Source: Chamaecyparis obtusa (Eukaryota > Streptophyta > Pinopsida > Cupressales > Cupressaceae). From it: a stretch of 64,000 nucleotides of DNA. The notes below the pieces were generated by a model. The model had not been told where the DNA came from. It worked only from the letters and a program-made list of their open reading frames with translations, and ran no database searches. Shown here in pieces: positions 11,801 to 23,509 of the stretch (its first letter is position 1; each line of letters begins with the position of its first letter). A program made the translations under genes and the position numbers. The DNA lies in NCBI GenBank assembly GCA_027943335.1, contig BSBK01001299.1, positions 7,501-71,500 on the forward strand, given 5' to 3'.

Positions 11801-13580
11801 ATAAATACATATATAATAGGAAGAGATTAGTAATAGCTTGTCGTAGTCGATTGTTGGGTTAACTAGTTCTTTTTAATTAGATAATATATTGTAATTATTA
11901 AGTGGGATTAGCATGGTGTCTTAAATTTTGTAATCACGATGTTCCATTTTCATCCTTTTCAACAGATTATATGGACATTGAAAAATATTTATAAAGTAGA
12001 TTAGAAAATCACATATGTATGAACTTGCTATCTTTGTGAGCAAAAGGAAAATTTACTTGTTAAAGTTTTTTTGTAACTTTGTCTTCTTTACGAAATGTTA
12101 TCTCATTGTGTTACGATGTTCTCTTACTGTGTAAATTGTATGTGCATGTGAATTATACTGTTGATGTAGTCGATCTGCATACGGGATAGATGACCAATTA
12201 GGGGGTGAAATCCAGAGGCCGGGTATATGTTGTGGATATCAGTTATCTATGTTGTAGAATGTTTTATGATGCAATGTGGATTCTTTTTTCTATTGCTTGA
12301 TGGAGAAAGTGTAAATGTGAGATCATGGTTGAGATATCTATTTGATCTTTTTGATTATTACCTCCTGGTGGATTAATTTGAGTTAGTGGCCAAGTGAGTA
12401 AATTTTTTGATTTGTAAATATGATTTATTTGGTTATCTATTTATTGGGGCTTATCTTGATTTATGTGGCCACAAACCAGGATGGGTGTTGATTGGAAAAC
12501 TAGGGTAGGTTATCTAGATGTGATGTAGGGGGTGACTTGCAATGGATCACCGAGGCCTACAAGTGGCTGATGGATCATCCATTGTCAAGTTAATTAATTC
12601 CAGTGATAACATTATAAAAATTAATCTAGTTAGGAGATCATTAAAAAGATAATTTGTGATACCTCGCCCATGTCTTGAGTGCCGTCGGTTCAGGGAGGAA
12701 CCTTCAGGACTAAACTCAATGGTGGATTTTCGGGAAGATGCTAGATGCATCATCGATATACTTGTCTTCATGAGAGATATCGATGCCACGTATGATCACT
12801 TGAGTGTCGTCGGTTCAGTGAGGAACCTTCAAGACTAAACTCAAGGGTAGATCTACGTGATGACACCTTCCTACTCACACCTTAGATATCCTACGTAGGT
12901 CAGTGCCTCTGGTAACCCTTCTACCCTCTTGTATTAGATATATTCTTCTAAGTGATGATTGGGATTGGTCCTTAGTATGTGTGTGGTCCTGGTGTTACCT
13001 CCCTAGTATGGTGGGGTGGACCTCTAGGTTCCACATGGTGGGGAGGTAGTGTACTTCTCCATTGAGACTATTGCGGATATCCTCCATCACCTGATTGTTA
13101 CTTGGATCAGATTACCACCATTGTTGCAGATTCATGTATCAGATGTCAGATGTTATTATCTTGTACTTGTAGGAGGTTTATTTGATTATTTATGATCCCT
13201 GCATGGATCCATGTTGCATTTGATAATTGTAATTGTATTAAATATCAACACATACCCTACGACATGTGTAGTGGATGTAGGTGATCATATGATGTAATGT
13301 AATTTGATTTAGAGAGATGTACTTACTTTCATTATGTACTTAACTATTCTTTAGCATTAGATCATGTTAGTGTAGTGTTTGTTAGACAACGTAATACTAC
13401 GTCAGGGACCCTTGAGAACGAAAATGAAATGATGTGTGTATTCAAATTCATGAATGTAAATCATTGTGATTCTATGTTCAATGTGCATGTTAACTTTAGT
13501 AAACAAAAAAAAAAAAATTTGCTGCATAACTTAGCATAAATTTAGTGTAATTCTCTTGGGTTCCTTGGTGGGGTGTTACA
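8895..13580. mobile_element. 4,686 bp TG...CA insertion unique to copy A, probable giant solo LTR or non-autonomous LTR element
   Basis: Copy B has the uninterrupted sequence CTCCCCATGAGCTTACC (about 34253-34269). In copy A this is split after CCATG by a 4,686 bp insert, and CCATG is repeated on the far side (8890-8894 and 13581-13585). The insert starts TGTAATACCC and ends GGGTGTTACA, near-perfect 10 bp inverted termini of the kind that bound plant LTRs. I looked for internal direct repeats that would make two LTRs and found none. I also found no reverse transcriptase, integrase or gag motifs and no tRNA-Met primer-binding site. A single very large LTR left by recombination is the simplest reading. 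A purine-rich tract near 9990-10100 could lie near the transcription start of such an LTR. Confidence 0.75.
12655..12855 (+). repeat. Direct repeat pair inside the copy A insertion
   Basis: Two copies of a roughly 55 bp unit lie about 125 bp apart, at about 12672-12726 and 12797-12851. Both contain CTTGAGTG(C/T)CGTCGGTTCAG, GAGGAACCTTCA and GACTAAACTCAA. Each is preceded by a GATNCC(A/T)CG-like segment, so the duplicated unit may be near 125 bp in total. No coding pattern was seen. Confidence 0.75.
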
Positions 13581-13585
13581 CCATG

Positions 13586-15373
13586 AGCTTACCATGAGAT
13601 CTATTATATTATTACTTTTCAATAAAATGATTGTTACATATATTATCCTTTTGTGATTCAACTCACAAACCTTCTAGAAGGTTTCTATGTTGCATGCAAG
13701 TAGATCTATTATCAAGATAAATTTATTTTAAAATAATTTCTTTTAACATATTTTACATAATTTATTTTAGTAAAAACATGAACATGCTATTTATTCCAAT
13801 GAAATAACTATTCTATTTTAAAATCCAACTCCTTACAAAACTTTCAGCTTTGAACATTTCATCTCATCATTTTTTTAACCTATGAGTTATATAAACTTGC
13901 AAAACGTAATATTTCCTCAATGAAGAAATTGTGCATTGCTGGAATGGTTAAAAGAGAATAAATACCCACTTTTCCTATAGACATAGCTAATTTTGTTGAG
14001 CCACATAAATTGTTGTCTTTGTGCAATTTAAATTTTATGTTTACTCTATTATTTCATTTTTTCTCTGTTTGCTTAAAAATAATTACTAAGATTCTTATAC
14101 AAAACCATACCATGTGGAAAAAACTTAGAAACAAACAGAAAATTAATTACTAAGATTCTTATACAAAACCGTAGCAAGTGCAAATAGTTATTGAGATTCA
14201 AGTACAAAACCATAACAAGTACTACACGTACACATGTGAACTCTTTTTCTAGAGTCCATTGCTTCAAATTCCCATTAAGGAGAGTAACATATTGACGTGT
14301 AAATCCAGTAATCATTTTTGAATTGTTACAAATTAATAACATGATTAGAGGATATTGCTTCAAATTCCCATTAAGGAGAGTAACATATTTATGAGTAAAT
14401 CCATTAATAACATGATTAGAGGACATTTGTTGATAATAAATATATGTTACAGAAGAAAAAAGATACCTTTTAGCATTCAAAAATTAATGAAATTTATATA
14501 TATAATAATGATAACAAGATTTTACTTCTAGATTTGATTATGTATTTATCCAAACAAGGATGTTACCTATTAAGTTATAAACCTATATCCTATCCTAAAT
14601 TAGAAGGATGAGATTGTTTATAACACCAAAGGTAATCTTTGACTAAATATAACAGTATGAAACAACTAGCCATGAGAATTCCATGGAATGACACTACTAA
14701 AACATACATACAAATTTCTGAAATCTTTCTTATAGTAGGTTGCATAACAATTAGCCACCTCACTAGGTCCTCGAAGAAGATTTCTTCTCAAAACCACAAG
14801 AAATTTCAAAAGAAAATTTAACATATCCTTCATTTAAACAAAAGGTCAATTTTCCTCAAAAATCAAGAAAGCCATGTCAATCCATCTGATTATTCTCTCA
14901 TATTAATTACTCAAAAATATAGAATACAAGTTTAATATATAACACTACTTTAATTTGGACAGCAAATATACAACAAAAATATTCCTTTTTCATTATATAT
15001 AACTTTTATTCTTTCAAACCCAATCTTATGATGATCCAAAATATAAGATTAAAAAACAATTTACAAACACATTTAAATAAACTAATATTAAATCTTTTAT
15101 AAGCATATTGTAACCACAAAACCTACTACATTTATTAATATTTTAAAGGCAGGAGAATATATCAATACGTGCACACAATATACTGTATGTAGAGGACTTA
15201 AAAGCTTGGCAAGGAGAATTCTGTGCTTCCCATGCTTTATTGTACTCTCTATCTATAATTATTTAGTATATCACTTAACGGGAAAGAGGTAAACCCTATT
15301 CAAACAGAACTGATAAGCTGCAACAAGTGAGATAAAAACCAAACAATTTGAAACTGAAGGGTAGACGGAGCAA
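13586..15373. other. Intergenic sequence downstream of the RLP gene (copy A)
   Basis: This is AT-rich sequence 3' of the minus-strand RLP pseudogene. No convincing gene was found. Positions 14258-14430 contain a local tandem duplication: TTGCTTCAAATTCCC and AAGGAGAGTAACATATT occur twice, about 96 bp apart. Copy B has the unit once, near 34930-35030. The only longer frame here (minus strand, 14073-14480) is produced by that duplication. Confidence 0.5.
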
Positions 15374-18300
15374 CTAACCAGTAACAGCAGATGTGGATGT
15401 AACTGAATGAAATGTAAAACGAGGGCGGTAATTCAAACTCCAGCTACATGTTTTGGAATCCGCAACTCCGTTGAATGCTCTGTTTGTGAGGACCTTCATG
15501 CTAAGCCAAAGTCTGCTCCACCATACAATCACTGATATTGTCCCACCAAATGCTATCCCGAAACCCATCCCCACAGCAATCATGGACACTTTTTCATCTA
15601 TTATATCCCATATTGATTTGACATTACCCTCTGAAGGCGATGCCGATGGGACTAGAGTAGTTTTGTTCACCGGACTGCAACTCTATAGAGGCTCCCCGCA
15701 TAAGCATGGAAGGTTTTTCTGGAATGAACTGGCACTGAATGACTGTAGCTGCGTTCCTCTTGGTATTCGTCCACAGAGCCTGTTCGAAGATAGATCCAAG
15801 GAGGCCAGCTTGGACAATACAGAAAGCTCCTCAGGAATTTGCCCTTCCAGCTTATTTTTAGACAAATCCAACTGCTCCAGAGTCGATATCCAACCAAGAG
15901 AAGCAGGTATCTCACCTTCCAAACGGTTTCTAGAGAGGTTTAGCAATCTTAAGCTGCTCAGATTTCCTATTCTTTCTGGTATCTGCCCGCTGAGATTGTT
16001 ACTTGATAAATCAAGTATGGTGTTTGATGTCAGAACATATTCCACCTTATACTCATTTCCTTTCATTACAATGGGTAAGTCCTCATACAGTGTGTTTCCA
16101 CTCAGTTTTGGATCTCCCAGCTTTCCGAATCCGTGTAGACTGCCAAGATTAGGGGGTATTCTTCCATCAAAGTTATTGTTTGATAAATCTAACACCTGCA
16201 AATTTGTGAGGTTTGCCATTGATGCAGGAAGACGACCCTGAAGTTCATTATACCCCAGACTCAAGACTCTCAATTTCTGAAAATTCTCCAGATACCAAGG
16301 AAGGTTACCTCCCAAATAATTCCTTCTGAAATCCAACAACTTAAGATCCATACAATTGGCCAAGGATGCAGGCAGAGTCCCGGAGAAACTATTGGAATGG
16401 GCAGACAAAACCACTAAAGAAGAAGAATAATTCAAATACAGATTTCCATGGAATAAATTCTGCGACAACTTTAGCCTCCTTAAAGATGTGCAGTTGCTAA
16501 GTGTGGGAGGAATTCTTCCCGACAAAAAGTTGTTGGATAGTATCAATTCTGTCATTAAGTTGCAGCTGCCAATAGAGGGTGGAATCTCTCCACTCAGCTT
16601 ATTTTGAGACAAACTTAAGCGATTGAGAGAAGTGCAATTAGTTATACCCTCAGGAATGTTTCCATACAAGCTGTTATCTGACATATCTAACTCCTCCAAC
16701 GAGACCAAACCACTTATAGTTTCAGGAATACTCCCAGAAATGTTACTGTTCTGAAGCAACAGCCTGGTAAGATTCTTGAGCTTACCAATACTATGTGGTA
16801 CAGAACCAGTGAAATTGTTAAAATGAAGAAAGAGGTTTGTTAAAGATTTGAGCTCTCCAATGGAATCGGGTATTATGCCTGTCAGATTGTTTGAATGCAA
16901 AGCCAACTCTTTTAAATCATGGAGGTTTTCTATAGCCTTGGGAACTGGCCCCTTCAATTGATTAGTGTCCAACTAAAGTTTTTCAAGCTTGGTCAGTCCA
17001 GTTATTACTTGGGGTATGGTGCCTGTTAGACTATTTGTGCCCAGATTTAGGTGAGTTAACTCTCTCAAATTCCCAATCCCATCGGAAATGGCTCCCGTGT
17101 ATTTATTTTTACCTAAATCTAAGTAAGTTAGCTCGGAGAGATTGAAAATGAGTTCTGGAATTCTCCCTGAAATATTGTTATCAATTAAGGAAAGAGTGGA
17201 GAGGGGTAGCCTGGAGATACTCTGAGGCAGGGGTCCGTTCATTCGGTTGTTCGAGCCAACATCAATCCACACAAGATTGCTACAGTTTCCTATTTCTGCA
17301 GGGATAGAACCTGTGAGATTGCCAGGGCCATAAAGTGCTAATTGGCCAAGCTGTTTCAATTTTCCTAGTTCTGGTGGTAAACTGCCAGTCAGTGAGTTAT
17401 CCCCCAGAAACAGTACCTCAAGTGAAGAACAATTACCCAGAGCTGCGGGGATTTGAGAGCCCAACCTGTTAGAGTGCAGGCCAAGGCTTTGCAATTTCTG
17501 CAACCTCCCCAGTTCAGACGGTATGCCACCAATCAAGAAATTGTGTGGAAGATCAATGACGGATAAATCAGTGCAATTACTGAGAGGAGGGATGCTACCT
17601 GTGAGACTGTTATAGCCAAGAGCCAAAACAAGGAGAGACGTGCACTTCCCCAGAGAAATTGGAATGCTTCCACTGAGACCATTGTGGGGCACGCGGAGAT
17701 GCTGTAAGCTGCCCAGGCCACCAAACTCTTCTGGTATGCTCCCCGTCAAGTTGTTGATTGAAAGTCTGATCCACTGAATGTGCGTGCAATTGGCAAGAGA
17801 TGTGGGTATGGAACCCATCAGCCAATTTGATTTTAGGTCCAGTAATCTCAACGCTTTCAGTTGGCCAAGCTGAGGTGGAATCATCCCCCTCAACGAATTA
17901 TCAGAGAGATTCAAAACTCCTAATAAAGACAGGTTCCCTATGAAGGGTGAAATAGTACCCTCCAATCCCAATTGAGGCAGAATGATGGCCACAACTCTGT
18001 TGGTATGCTTTCTGCACCAAACACCATTCCATGAGCACACATTTTCTGAATTAGTGGCAGTCCAGTTGGAAAGCCACTTCATTGGATCCGCTGTAATGCC
18101 ATTTTTGAAAGCGAGTAGGGCTTCCACGTCCCTCTTCTTAAAAACATCTTCATCTCCCTTGTCGAGTAGCATACGGTCTTTCACAACAGAAAACATTATA
18201 TCCATGGCATGGTCATGTAAAGCAGAGGCATGAGAAGTATGTGAGGTGTTGTAAATGGGTAATCTGGTGGCCGAGGTTATTGTGAATGCCAGAGCCAAGC

Positions 18301-18388
18301 CTAACCACAGTATCAGAATTGATATGCGTCCGTGCATTTGTCTGCTGCGCTCCATTTTTTTATGAATCGCAATGACTTCAAGACTCAT
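15374..18388 (-). pseudogene. LRR receptor-like protein (RLP), full length with two premature stops (copy A)
   Basis: This is a single-exon frame of 1,004 codons plus stop. From the first Met (18388) it shows a signal peptide (about residues 12-41), a linker, an LRR N-terminal cap with the CSWNGVWC cysteine pair (118 and 125), about 25 plant extracellular LRRs of the LxGxIPxx type, an island region (about 755-790, with YEDLPIVMKGNEY), four more LRRs, the C-terminal cap LPCLCGEPL, an acidic juxtamembrane part, one membrane segment (about 934-957, GMGFGIAFGG) and a short tail. There is no kinase domain, so this is an RLP. In the family such proteins sit at the plasma membrane and signal through partner kinases in immunity or development. 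Two in-frame stops break it: TAG at 16973-16975 (codon 472) and TAG at 15683-15685 (codon 902; copy B has CAG). The length equals copy B exactly, so there are no frameshifting indels. The real start is probably Met12 (18355): TATA lies only about 30 bp above Met1, and Met12 is conserved in fragments at 39969 and 43594. Confidence 0.9.
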
Positions 18389-18416
18389 TGTTGCTCGGCA
18401 TTCTTGTGCCCACCTG

Positions 18417-18460
18417 AATATATGTTGCTAGGCATTTCTCGTCTTTACGCCTCGTTGACT
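18417..18460 (-). promoter_or_regulatory. Candidate TATA box and W-box upstream of RLP copy A
   Basis: A CATATATT TATA-like element (minus strand, 18417-18424) lies about 30 bp above the first in-frame Met, which implies transcription starts near that Met. TTGACT, the core bound by WRKY factors, is at 18455-18460 on the plus strand. The TATA/TTGACT pair is kept with similar spacing at 39090-39133 and upstream of the fragment at 19302-19347. Its presence is direct observation; promoter activity is inference. Confidence 0.35.
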
Positions 18461-18717
18461 CGAGAAATTCAATGACATGAAGACTTCTGTTTGCATAAGG
18501 ACTCTCCGTCGATTTATTATGCCGAGACCAAGCACAATTTACAGCTTAAATCTACTACTTTTCCAAGATGTCGACTGGTTCGTTTTGTCCGCTAATTTCT
18601 TGAAACACAACATCAACAAAAGTTGTGTTCATACTTTAAACCGTGCATGCTTGTCTCACTCACATTAATTATCCTTTTAAATATAATTTTTTAAGGTATT
18701 GTAACATTAACTAGTTA

Positions 18718-18794
18718 ACCCTTGTCGAGTAGCATACGATCTTTCACAACAGAAAACATTCCATCCGTGGCATGGGTATGCAAAGCAGAGACAT
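18718..18794 (-). pseudogene. Short orphan fragment of the RLP N-terminal module (copy A)
   Basis: About 75 bp match the RLP linker coding sequence just after the signal peptide. They correspond to the part around MFSVVK and RMLLDKG (plus strand CTTGTCGAGTAGCATACG). Both ends are abrupt, and there is no start, cap or LRR. The same fragment sits at 39393-39467 in copy B, so it predates the duplication. Confidence 0.75.
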
Positions 18795-19043
18795 TTTTGA
18801 TATTTTATATGTAATTAGTGGGTATGTTATTTAGTGTTGAAATAAGATTTAAATTAATTTAAAATTTATTTTAAAATGTCAATTAAATAGTGATAGGGAA
18901 AATAAAGGTGAACAATGTATTAAAGATTGATAGTAATTTGCCGAAACTACAATCATAGAAATCATACAATAATAATTTATGTAGCTAAAATAATAAAAAA
19001 GACAAGAGAGCCCCCCTAATTACAAGAATCATAAAATTTCATC

Positions 19044-19322
19044 TCACAAAGTTAATGGAAATGTCCTTGATGTTTTCTTAAAAACATCTTTGTTGCCTTT
19101 GTCGAGTAGCATACGACCTTTCACAACACAAAACATTGCATCTGTGGCATGGCTATGCAAAGCAAAGACATGAGAAGAATGCGAGGTGTTGTGAATGGGT
19201 ATTGCGGTGGCCGAGGTTACTGTTAATGCCAGAGCGATGCCTAACCACAGAATCCGAGTGACTTGAAGAGTAATTGTTGATAGGCATTCATTGTGGTCAC
19301 CTATATATATGTTGTTAGGCAT
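19044..19322 (-). pseudogene. Orphan RLP signal peptide and linker fragment (copy A)
   Basis: Minus-strand sequence encodes ILWLGIALALTVTSAT (signal peptide core), IHNTSHSSHVFALHSH and MFCVVKGRMLLDKG, closely matching RLP residues about 26-85. Similarity stops just after DVFKK, immediately before the LRR N-terminal cap. The following residues (TSRTFPLTL, then stop) are unrelated. Compared with copy B, about 65 bp that would code the Met-containing N-terminus are deleted, so the frame runs upstream into former leader sequence, giving the apparent start MPNNIYIG. A TATA-like element (19302-19310) and TTGACT (19342-19347) are retained. It could still yield a short secreted peptide, but it is most likely a dead truncated paralogue. 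Confidence 0.75.
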
Positions 19323-21931
19323 TTGTTGTCTTTACACAATGTTGACTCGACCAATCCATGGACTTGAAGAATGCAGTCATTCAAGGTTTCAATGTATTAT
19401 TATTATTTTTCCAAGATGTCAATTAATGCTTCCGCATGTGCACTAATTTTCATGAAATGCAACATCAACATTACTTTATTTTTTAAGCCGTGTTTTATAA
19501 TTTAAAACCATGGATGCTTGTCACCCTCTCTCCCACATTAATTGTTGTGTTTATGGATCCTTTTAAATATATATATATATTTTAAATTATTATGATAAAA
19601 TTAGAACATCAACGACTCTAATTTTATATTATAATTTTTTTAAGTGTTTTCTATATAACTATCTTATAGATTATATATTGTGAAAGAAAGATTTTAAATT
19701 AATTTAATATTTTATTGTACATTATCAATTTAATAATCATATTAAAAAAATGAAGGTGAATAATTCATCAAATATTGATATTAATTACTTTAAAGAACTC
19801 ACAAACATAGCAACTACACAATATTTATAATCTACTTCAAAAGGTACAAAATGCAAAATCGACCTTCTAATTACAACATTTATGATGAAGTTTGCTTAAG
19901 ATTCATTGGTAACTTATCTATCCTCTAACATATTAAAAATTTGCCAACATTAATTTAATATATGTCTATTTAGGAACATTACTCACTTGCCACAAGATGG
20001 CAATAATATGTTTTACCAATTCCATCTAGGATCATGTGTCATTTTATAGTTCACTTAGGCAAAACATTCAATGCAGATAGTAACAACAATGATCTTATCT
20101 TGACTAGCATACACTAGATTTATGTGTTTGAACTTTGTTCATTGTAAGGTAATCAAATAGGTGGTCATTGTTGGTTCTTCAAAATGGACTTTATACTCAT
20201 GACAACAACCAATACATCTACAGACATATTTTAAGGAATGATTAATTCCAAATATGAATATCAAGGATGACTGGACCAACTATAGGGACAAGACTGCCCT
20301 CTGCACTTCTGGCTCTGTAAAACCAAAGAGGGTGCTCCTAATCTAGTAAAAATAAACCTCACTTCTACAACTTCAGACTGGATTCAATATAACAGATAAA
20401 TGGTAAGAAAATACTAAATGATAACCAGTCACTTATTCATTCTAATGAGATATGGGTTCTTGTGAACCACTACTCATGAAACATGAGTCAATGAGTTTGA
20501 CTCAAAAACTACACAACTGAATCATGATAGTAATATCACAATTTGACTTGTTGTAGAAAATGTCTCCTTATTAATAAAATATGAATTCACATTATTTTTC
20601 TTAATAATAATATTTAAGTATATATGTTTTTCAATTTATTAAGCAATGTAAAATCATTACAATCTTATCTATCAGCATTGAAAAGAGTTTTTTGACTGGT
20701 AATTTTATTAATGTTTATCAAGTTTTTTTTTAAACAATTTCTTTTCTCCTCTTTTCTTTTTTAAATATTAAAAAAGAGAATATCTTAATGAAAGAAGATA
20801 ATATTGAAAGATATTCTTATGAAAAGAAGAAATAATAAAATCAAGATTTTTCTTTAATGCACATTCTTTTTCCTAGCAATAATATTTAAATATTTATGTC
20901 TTTTAATTTTTTAAGCAATGCAAAATCATTACAACTGCTTTCAATCGATAAAAGTTGTTTGGGAGATTTTCTAGTAAAAAAGTTGATTTGAAAATAGGTA
21001 ACTTTTCAATCAAAATGTTGATTTGAAAATAGTTTAATAAGATACTAAGGTAGTTTTGAAAGAAGCAACTAATGATTTCCTTTATATGCAAATAATAATA
21101 TCTTGTGTAGCCTCCAATAAACAAAAACATTTTTCTAGTCACATAGATTTACATACAAAATGCCATCAATTTAGATAATATTAGATAGATTGCACCAAAG
21201 TCTTATAATTAGTAATTTTTTTTATGCATGAGTGTGGAAAGAAACCAAGGTATTTTAAGATTGTCATCATGTCGTATTGAGTGGAGTACAATATACGCTT
21301 ATTATCTTTTCAAGAAATGACTTTAGTCATTCCATTGGAAAGGTATTCCATTGAATAAAGTCATACAAATTGAGAAATGTATGTCTATTGGTTTTAGATG
21401 TGTGGAACACAATTCATATTGATCAACGTATGAATGCAGACATTTTGGAGTAAATATATCCATTGTACCAATTACTATTTTTGAGGAGATATGTGTGAAA
21501 TATAATTCACCGTTGAAATTTATGAATGTATAGAGTTTGATACAGATCTATCATTCTAAATTTTCATATAATATTGCTTGAAACAATGTTAATGTAATTT
21601 TAGAATTAGTCAGTTACCATTATAGAAAGAGTATATGTGAAAGGCAATTCTGATTGATTGAATTTGTTAAAGTTTATGAAGATACACAGTTGCAAATGGA
21701 TCTATCAATTAATTAAAGAAAATTTAATACAATTCCAGAAATATCAATTAATTAGTGTTTTGGAAAGAATGTGTGGATGACGGTTCCTATTAACTAATCT
21801 AGTCATGAAACTTTATGAAGGAAAAAGCTCGAAATGAACCTACCCATTACAAATTCCAGAACATATTGATTGAAGTGAAGAACGTGTTGTTGTTTTTGAC
21901 AAAAAATGTGTGGAAGGGAATTCCTGTTTGA
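19323..21931. other. Intergenic sequence upstream of the RLP fragments (copy A)
   Basis: No gene was recognised. The region holds AT-rich sequence, short polypyrimidine tracts near 20725-20770, and a block at 19770-20165 that recurs at about 44155-44550 beyond copy B. That marks an older third copy of the RLP upstream region. The final stretch (about 21190-21931) matches copy B until the duplication boundary. Copy B carries about 55 extra bases near 42126-42182, and copy A carries a short extra segment near 21615-21630. Confidence 0.5.
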
Positions 21932-23059
21932 TTGTAGTATGATTGATCATGTAAGGTAGTAATCCTTCCTTTGGGTTGTAGTCATTTGCATTTGAGAAGT
22001 GAGCTCTAGGAAATGTGTCTAAATGCATGTGCATTCCTATTTGTAATATGTTATACTTCTAACAAGGTATAGTAATATTGTGGGTTAAAACCCCACTATG
22101 GTTTTTCTCCTAACAGGATTTACATGATAAAAAAATACTTGTGTTATGGTATTGTGGATGCATTTGTGATTCACACAAACTAGTTTAATTTACTAGATCT
22201 GAGATAAGGATTTACAATTGATTCATCCCCCCTCTAACTTATTTTCTAACATATTGTGTGAACCCACAATAATGGGCTACACTTTTTAGCCTGAACGGAC
22301 ACTAAACTCTACATTTTGAGAAAAACTTTCAGATTTAGATGCATATTTCCATTGAACCGCTCGAAATCAGAGGATGAAGTAAATTAGAGTCTTTTAGGAT
22401 TTTTTGTCTAGATTCTAAATATTTAGTTTTTTATTTTTTTTCAATTTATTTGAATAATTTTTCTTTCTCCCACGAAAACTTGTATGTGCTGAAAATGTCA
22501 TTTTCAAATAGTAACACTATTTTCATAGAGCATAACTTTTTTTGTAAAATAGATTTGATTGCGATTCTTTTGAATTTAGTTTTGTAATATCCATACGGAG
22601 GGAATGCAATTGGTTTGATGATATTATTACTATTATTGCATATTTTATTAACATTTGAAGTTGACTAAACCAAAATTTTGACCTACCTTGACTACATAAC
22701 TTATAACTTATTTTGTATTTATCAAATTTTAATTTATTTTTTTAATAGAAAGTAGACTCGAATACGGAGGGAACTGTTGTTTTTCAAACAAAAAAATCCT
22801 TGTTTTACTATTTTTCATTGAACGTCAAACTCAGAGGTTTATATTTGATAAAAAACCTACATTCATTTAACGTCAAAAACCATACACATAATAAATTTAA
22901 AAATAGTCAAATATATAATCTTGAGAAAGCTAGTTCCAAGTACTTGTTATATGGAAAAGGACATCTTCTTATTCATCCATTTGATCAACGCGCTTGAGGC
23001 CCAAAGCCATGAAATTCTCAGAATTTCTTGAAAACTTGAAACCATGGCCCAAACCAGGC
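21932..23059. other. Unique spacer sequence, left part
   Basis: This lies between the duplication copies and resembles neither flank. It is AT-rich with no recognisable protein. A short frame at 22800-22997 shows no motif and uses an unconvincing mix of codons. Nothing further can be said from the sequence. Confidence 0.4.
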
Positions 23060-23172
23060 ACTTTCGATAGAAAGTACTTTCAATCAAAAGTATTGACTTT
23101 CAATTGAAAGTACTTTCTATCGAAAGTCATTTACTTTCGATAGAAAGTCAAGTTTGACTTTCGATAGAAACC
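23060..23172. repeat. Cluster of palindromic ACTTTCGATAGAAAGT units with a perfect 25 bp hairpin
   Basis: Positions 23060-23084 and 23103-23127 are exact reverse complements, giving a 25 bp stem with an 18 nt loop. The outer part of each arm is itself a near-palindrome, ACTTTC-GATA-GAAAGT. Two more copies of that core follow at 23133-23148 and 23157-23170. The array can fold as one long hairpin or several small ones, in DNA or RNA. No coding frame crosses it convincingly. Confidence 0.9.
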
Positions 23173-23323
23173 TATGTCAGCCTTTTTGATGGCATTTTTG
23201 GTTAATAAGAATTAGGTATAAATAAATGTATATTTTTTTCATTTCATAAATCTAAAAGCTTTAAAATAATTTGCATTTAGGAGGAGGAAGACATTTTGGC
23301 ATGGAATAATTTTCTAAGTTGTG

Positions 23324-23432
23324 ATGGGAAATAAAAAGAGAAGGCTAAACAAAAGTACACGACATTATTCAGAAGAGACTGAACAAAGACTACGTGAAGA
23401 ATCATGAAAAAGATATCATCATCGGAAACAAG
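23324..23432 (+). other. Possible leader exon ending at a strong splice donor
   Basis: An ATG at 23324 opens 27 codons rich in basic residues (MGNKKRRLNKSTRHYSEETE, then QRLREES) and ends at a TGA at 23405-23407. Twenty-five bases further on, AAG|GTATGT at 23430-23438 is close to the plant splice-donor consensus. It could be a 5' exon with a short upstream frame, or a remnant of a mobile-element protein. The in-frame stop before the donor argues against simple splicing to the frame at 25686. Confidence 0.25.
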
Positions 23433-23509
23433 GTATGTCTAAGATGTCTCTAGATAGATATTTTAAGTTGATGGTCAAGACTTGTCTTAATGCTCATGTA
23501 AATGTGATA

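Larger units (their letters stand above)
592..21931. repeat. Segmental duplication, copy A
   Basis: This block is collinear with 25993-42697 in the same orientation. The shared sequence starts at TTGATCTTGCAATGCC and ends at GGAATTCCTGTTTGA; both flanks differ outside those points. Copy A is 21.34 kb against 16.7 kb for copy B. Almost all of the difference is the 4,686 bp insertion at 8895-13580 plus its 5 bp target duplication. By eye the copies are highly similar throughout, including non-coding DNA, so the duplication took in the dead LINE and the RLP locus together. Identity was not computed. Confidence 0.92.

Noticed and set aside
15453..16241. Long plus-strand frame (262 codons) over the RLP, and its partner at 36159-36914
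   Set aside because: Both are antisense to LRR coding sequence. Leucine-rich repeats in this codon use leave the opposite strand open, and the product shows only reversed LRR periodicity.
15374..18388. LRR receptor kinase
   Set aside because: After the membrane segment only about 45 residues remain before the stop, and no kinase motif is found in any frame downstream.
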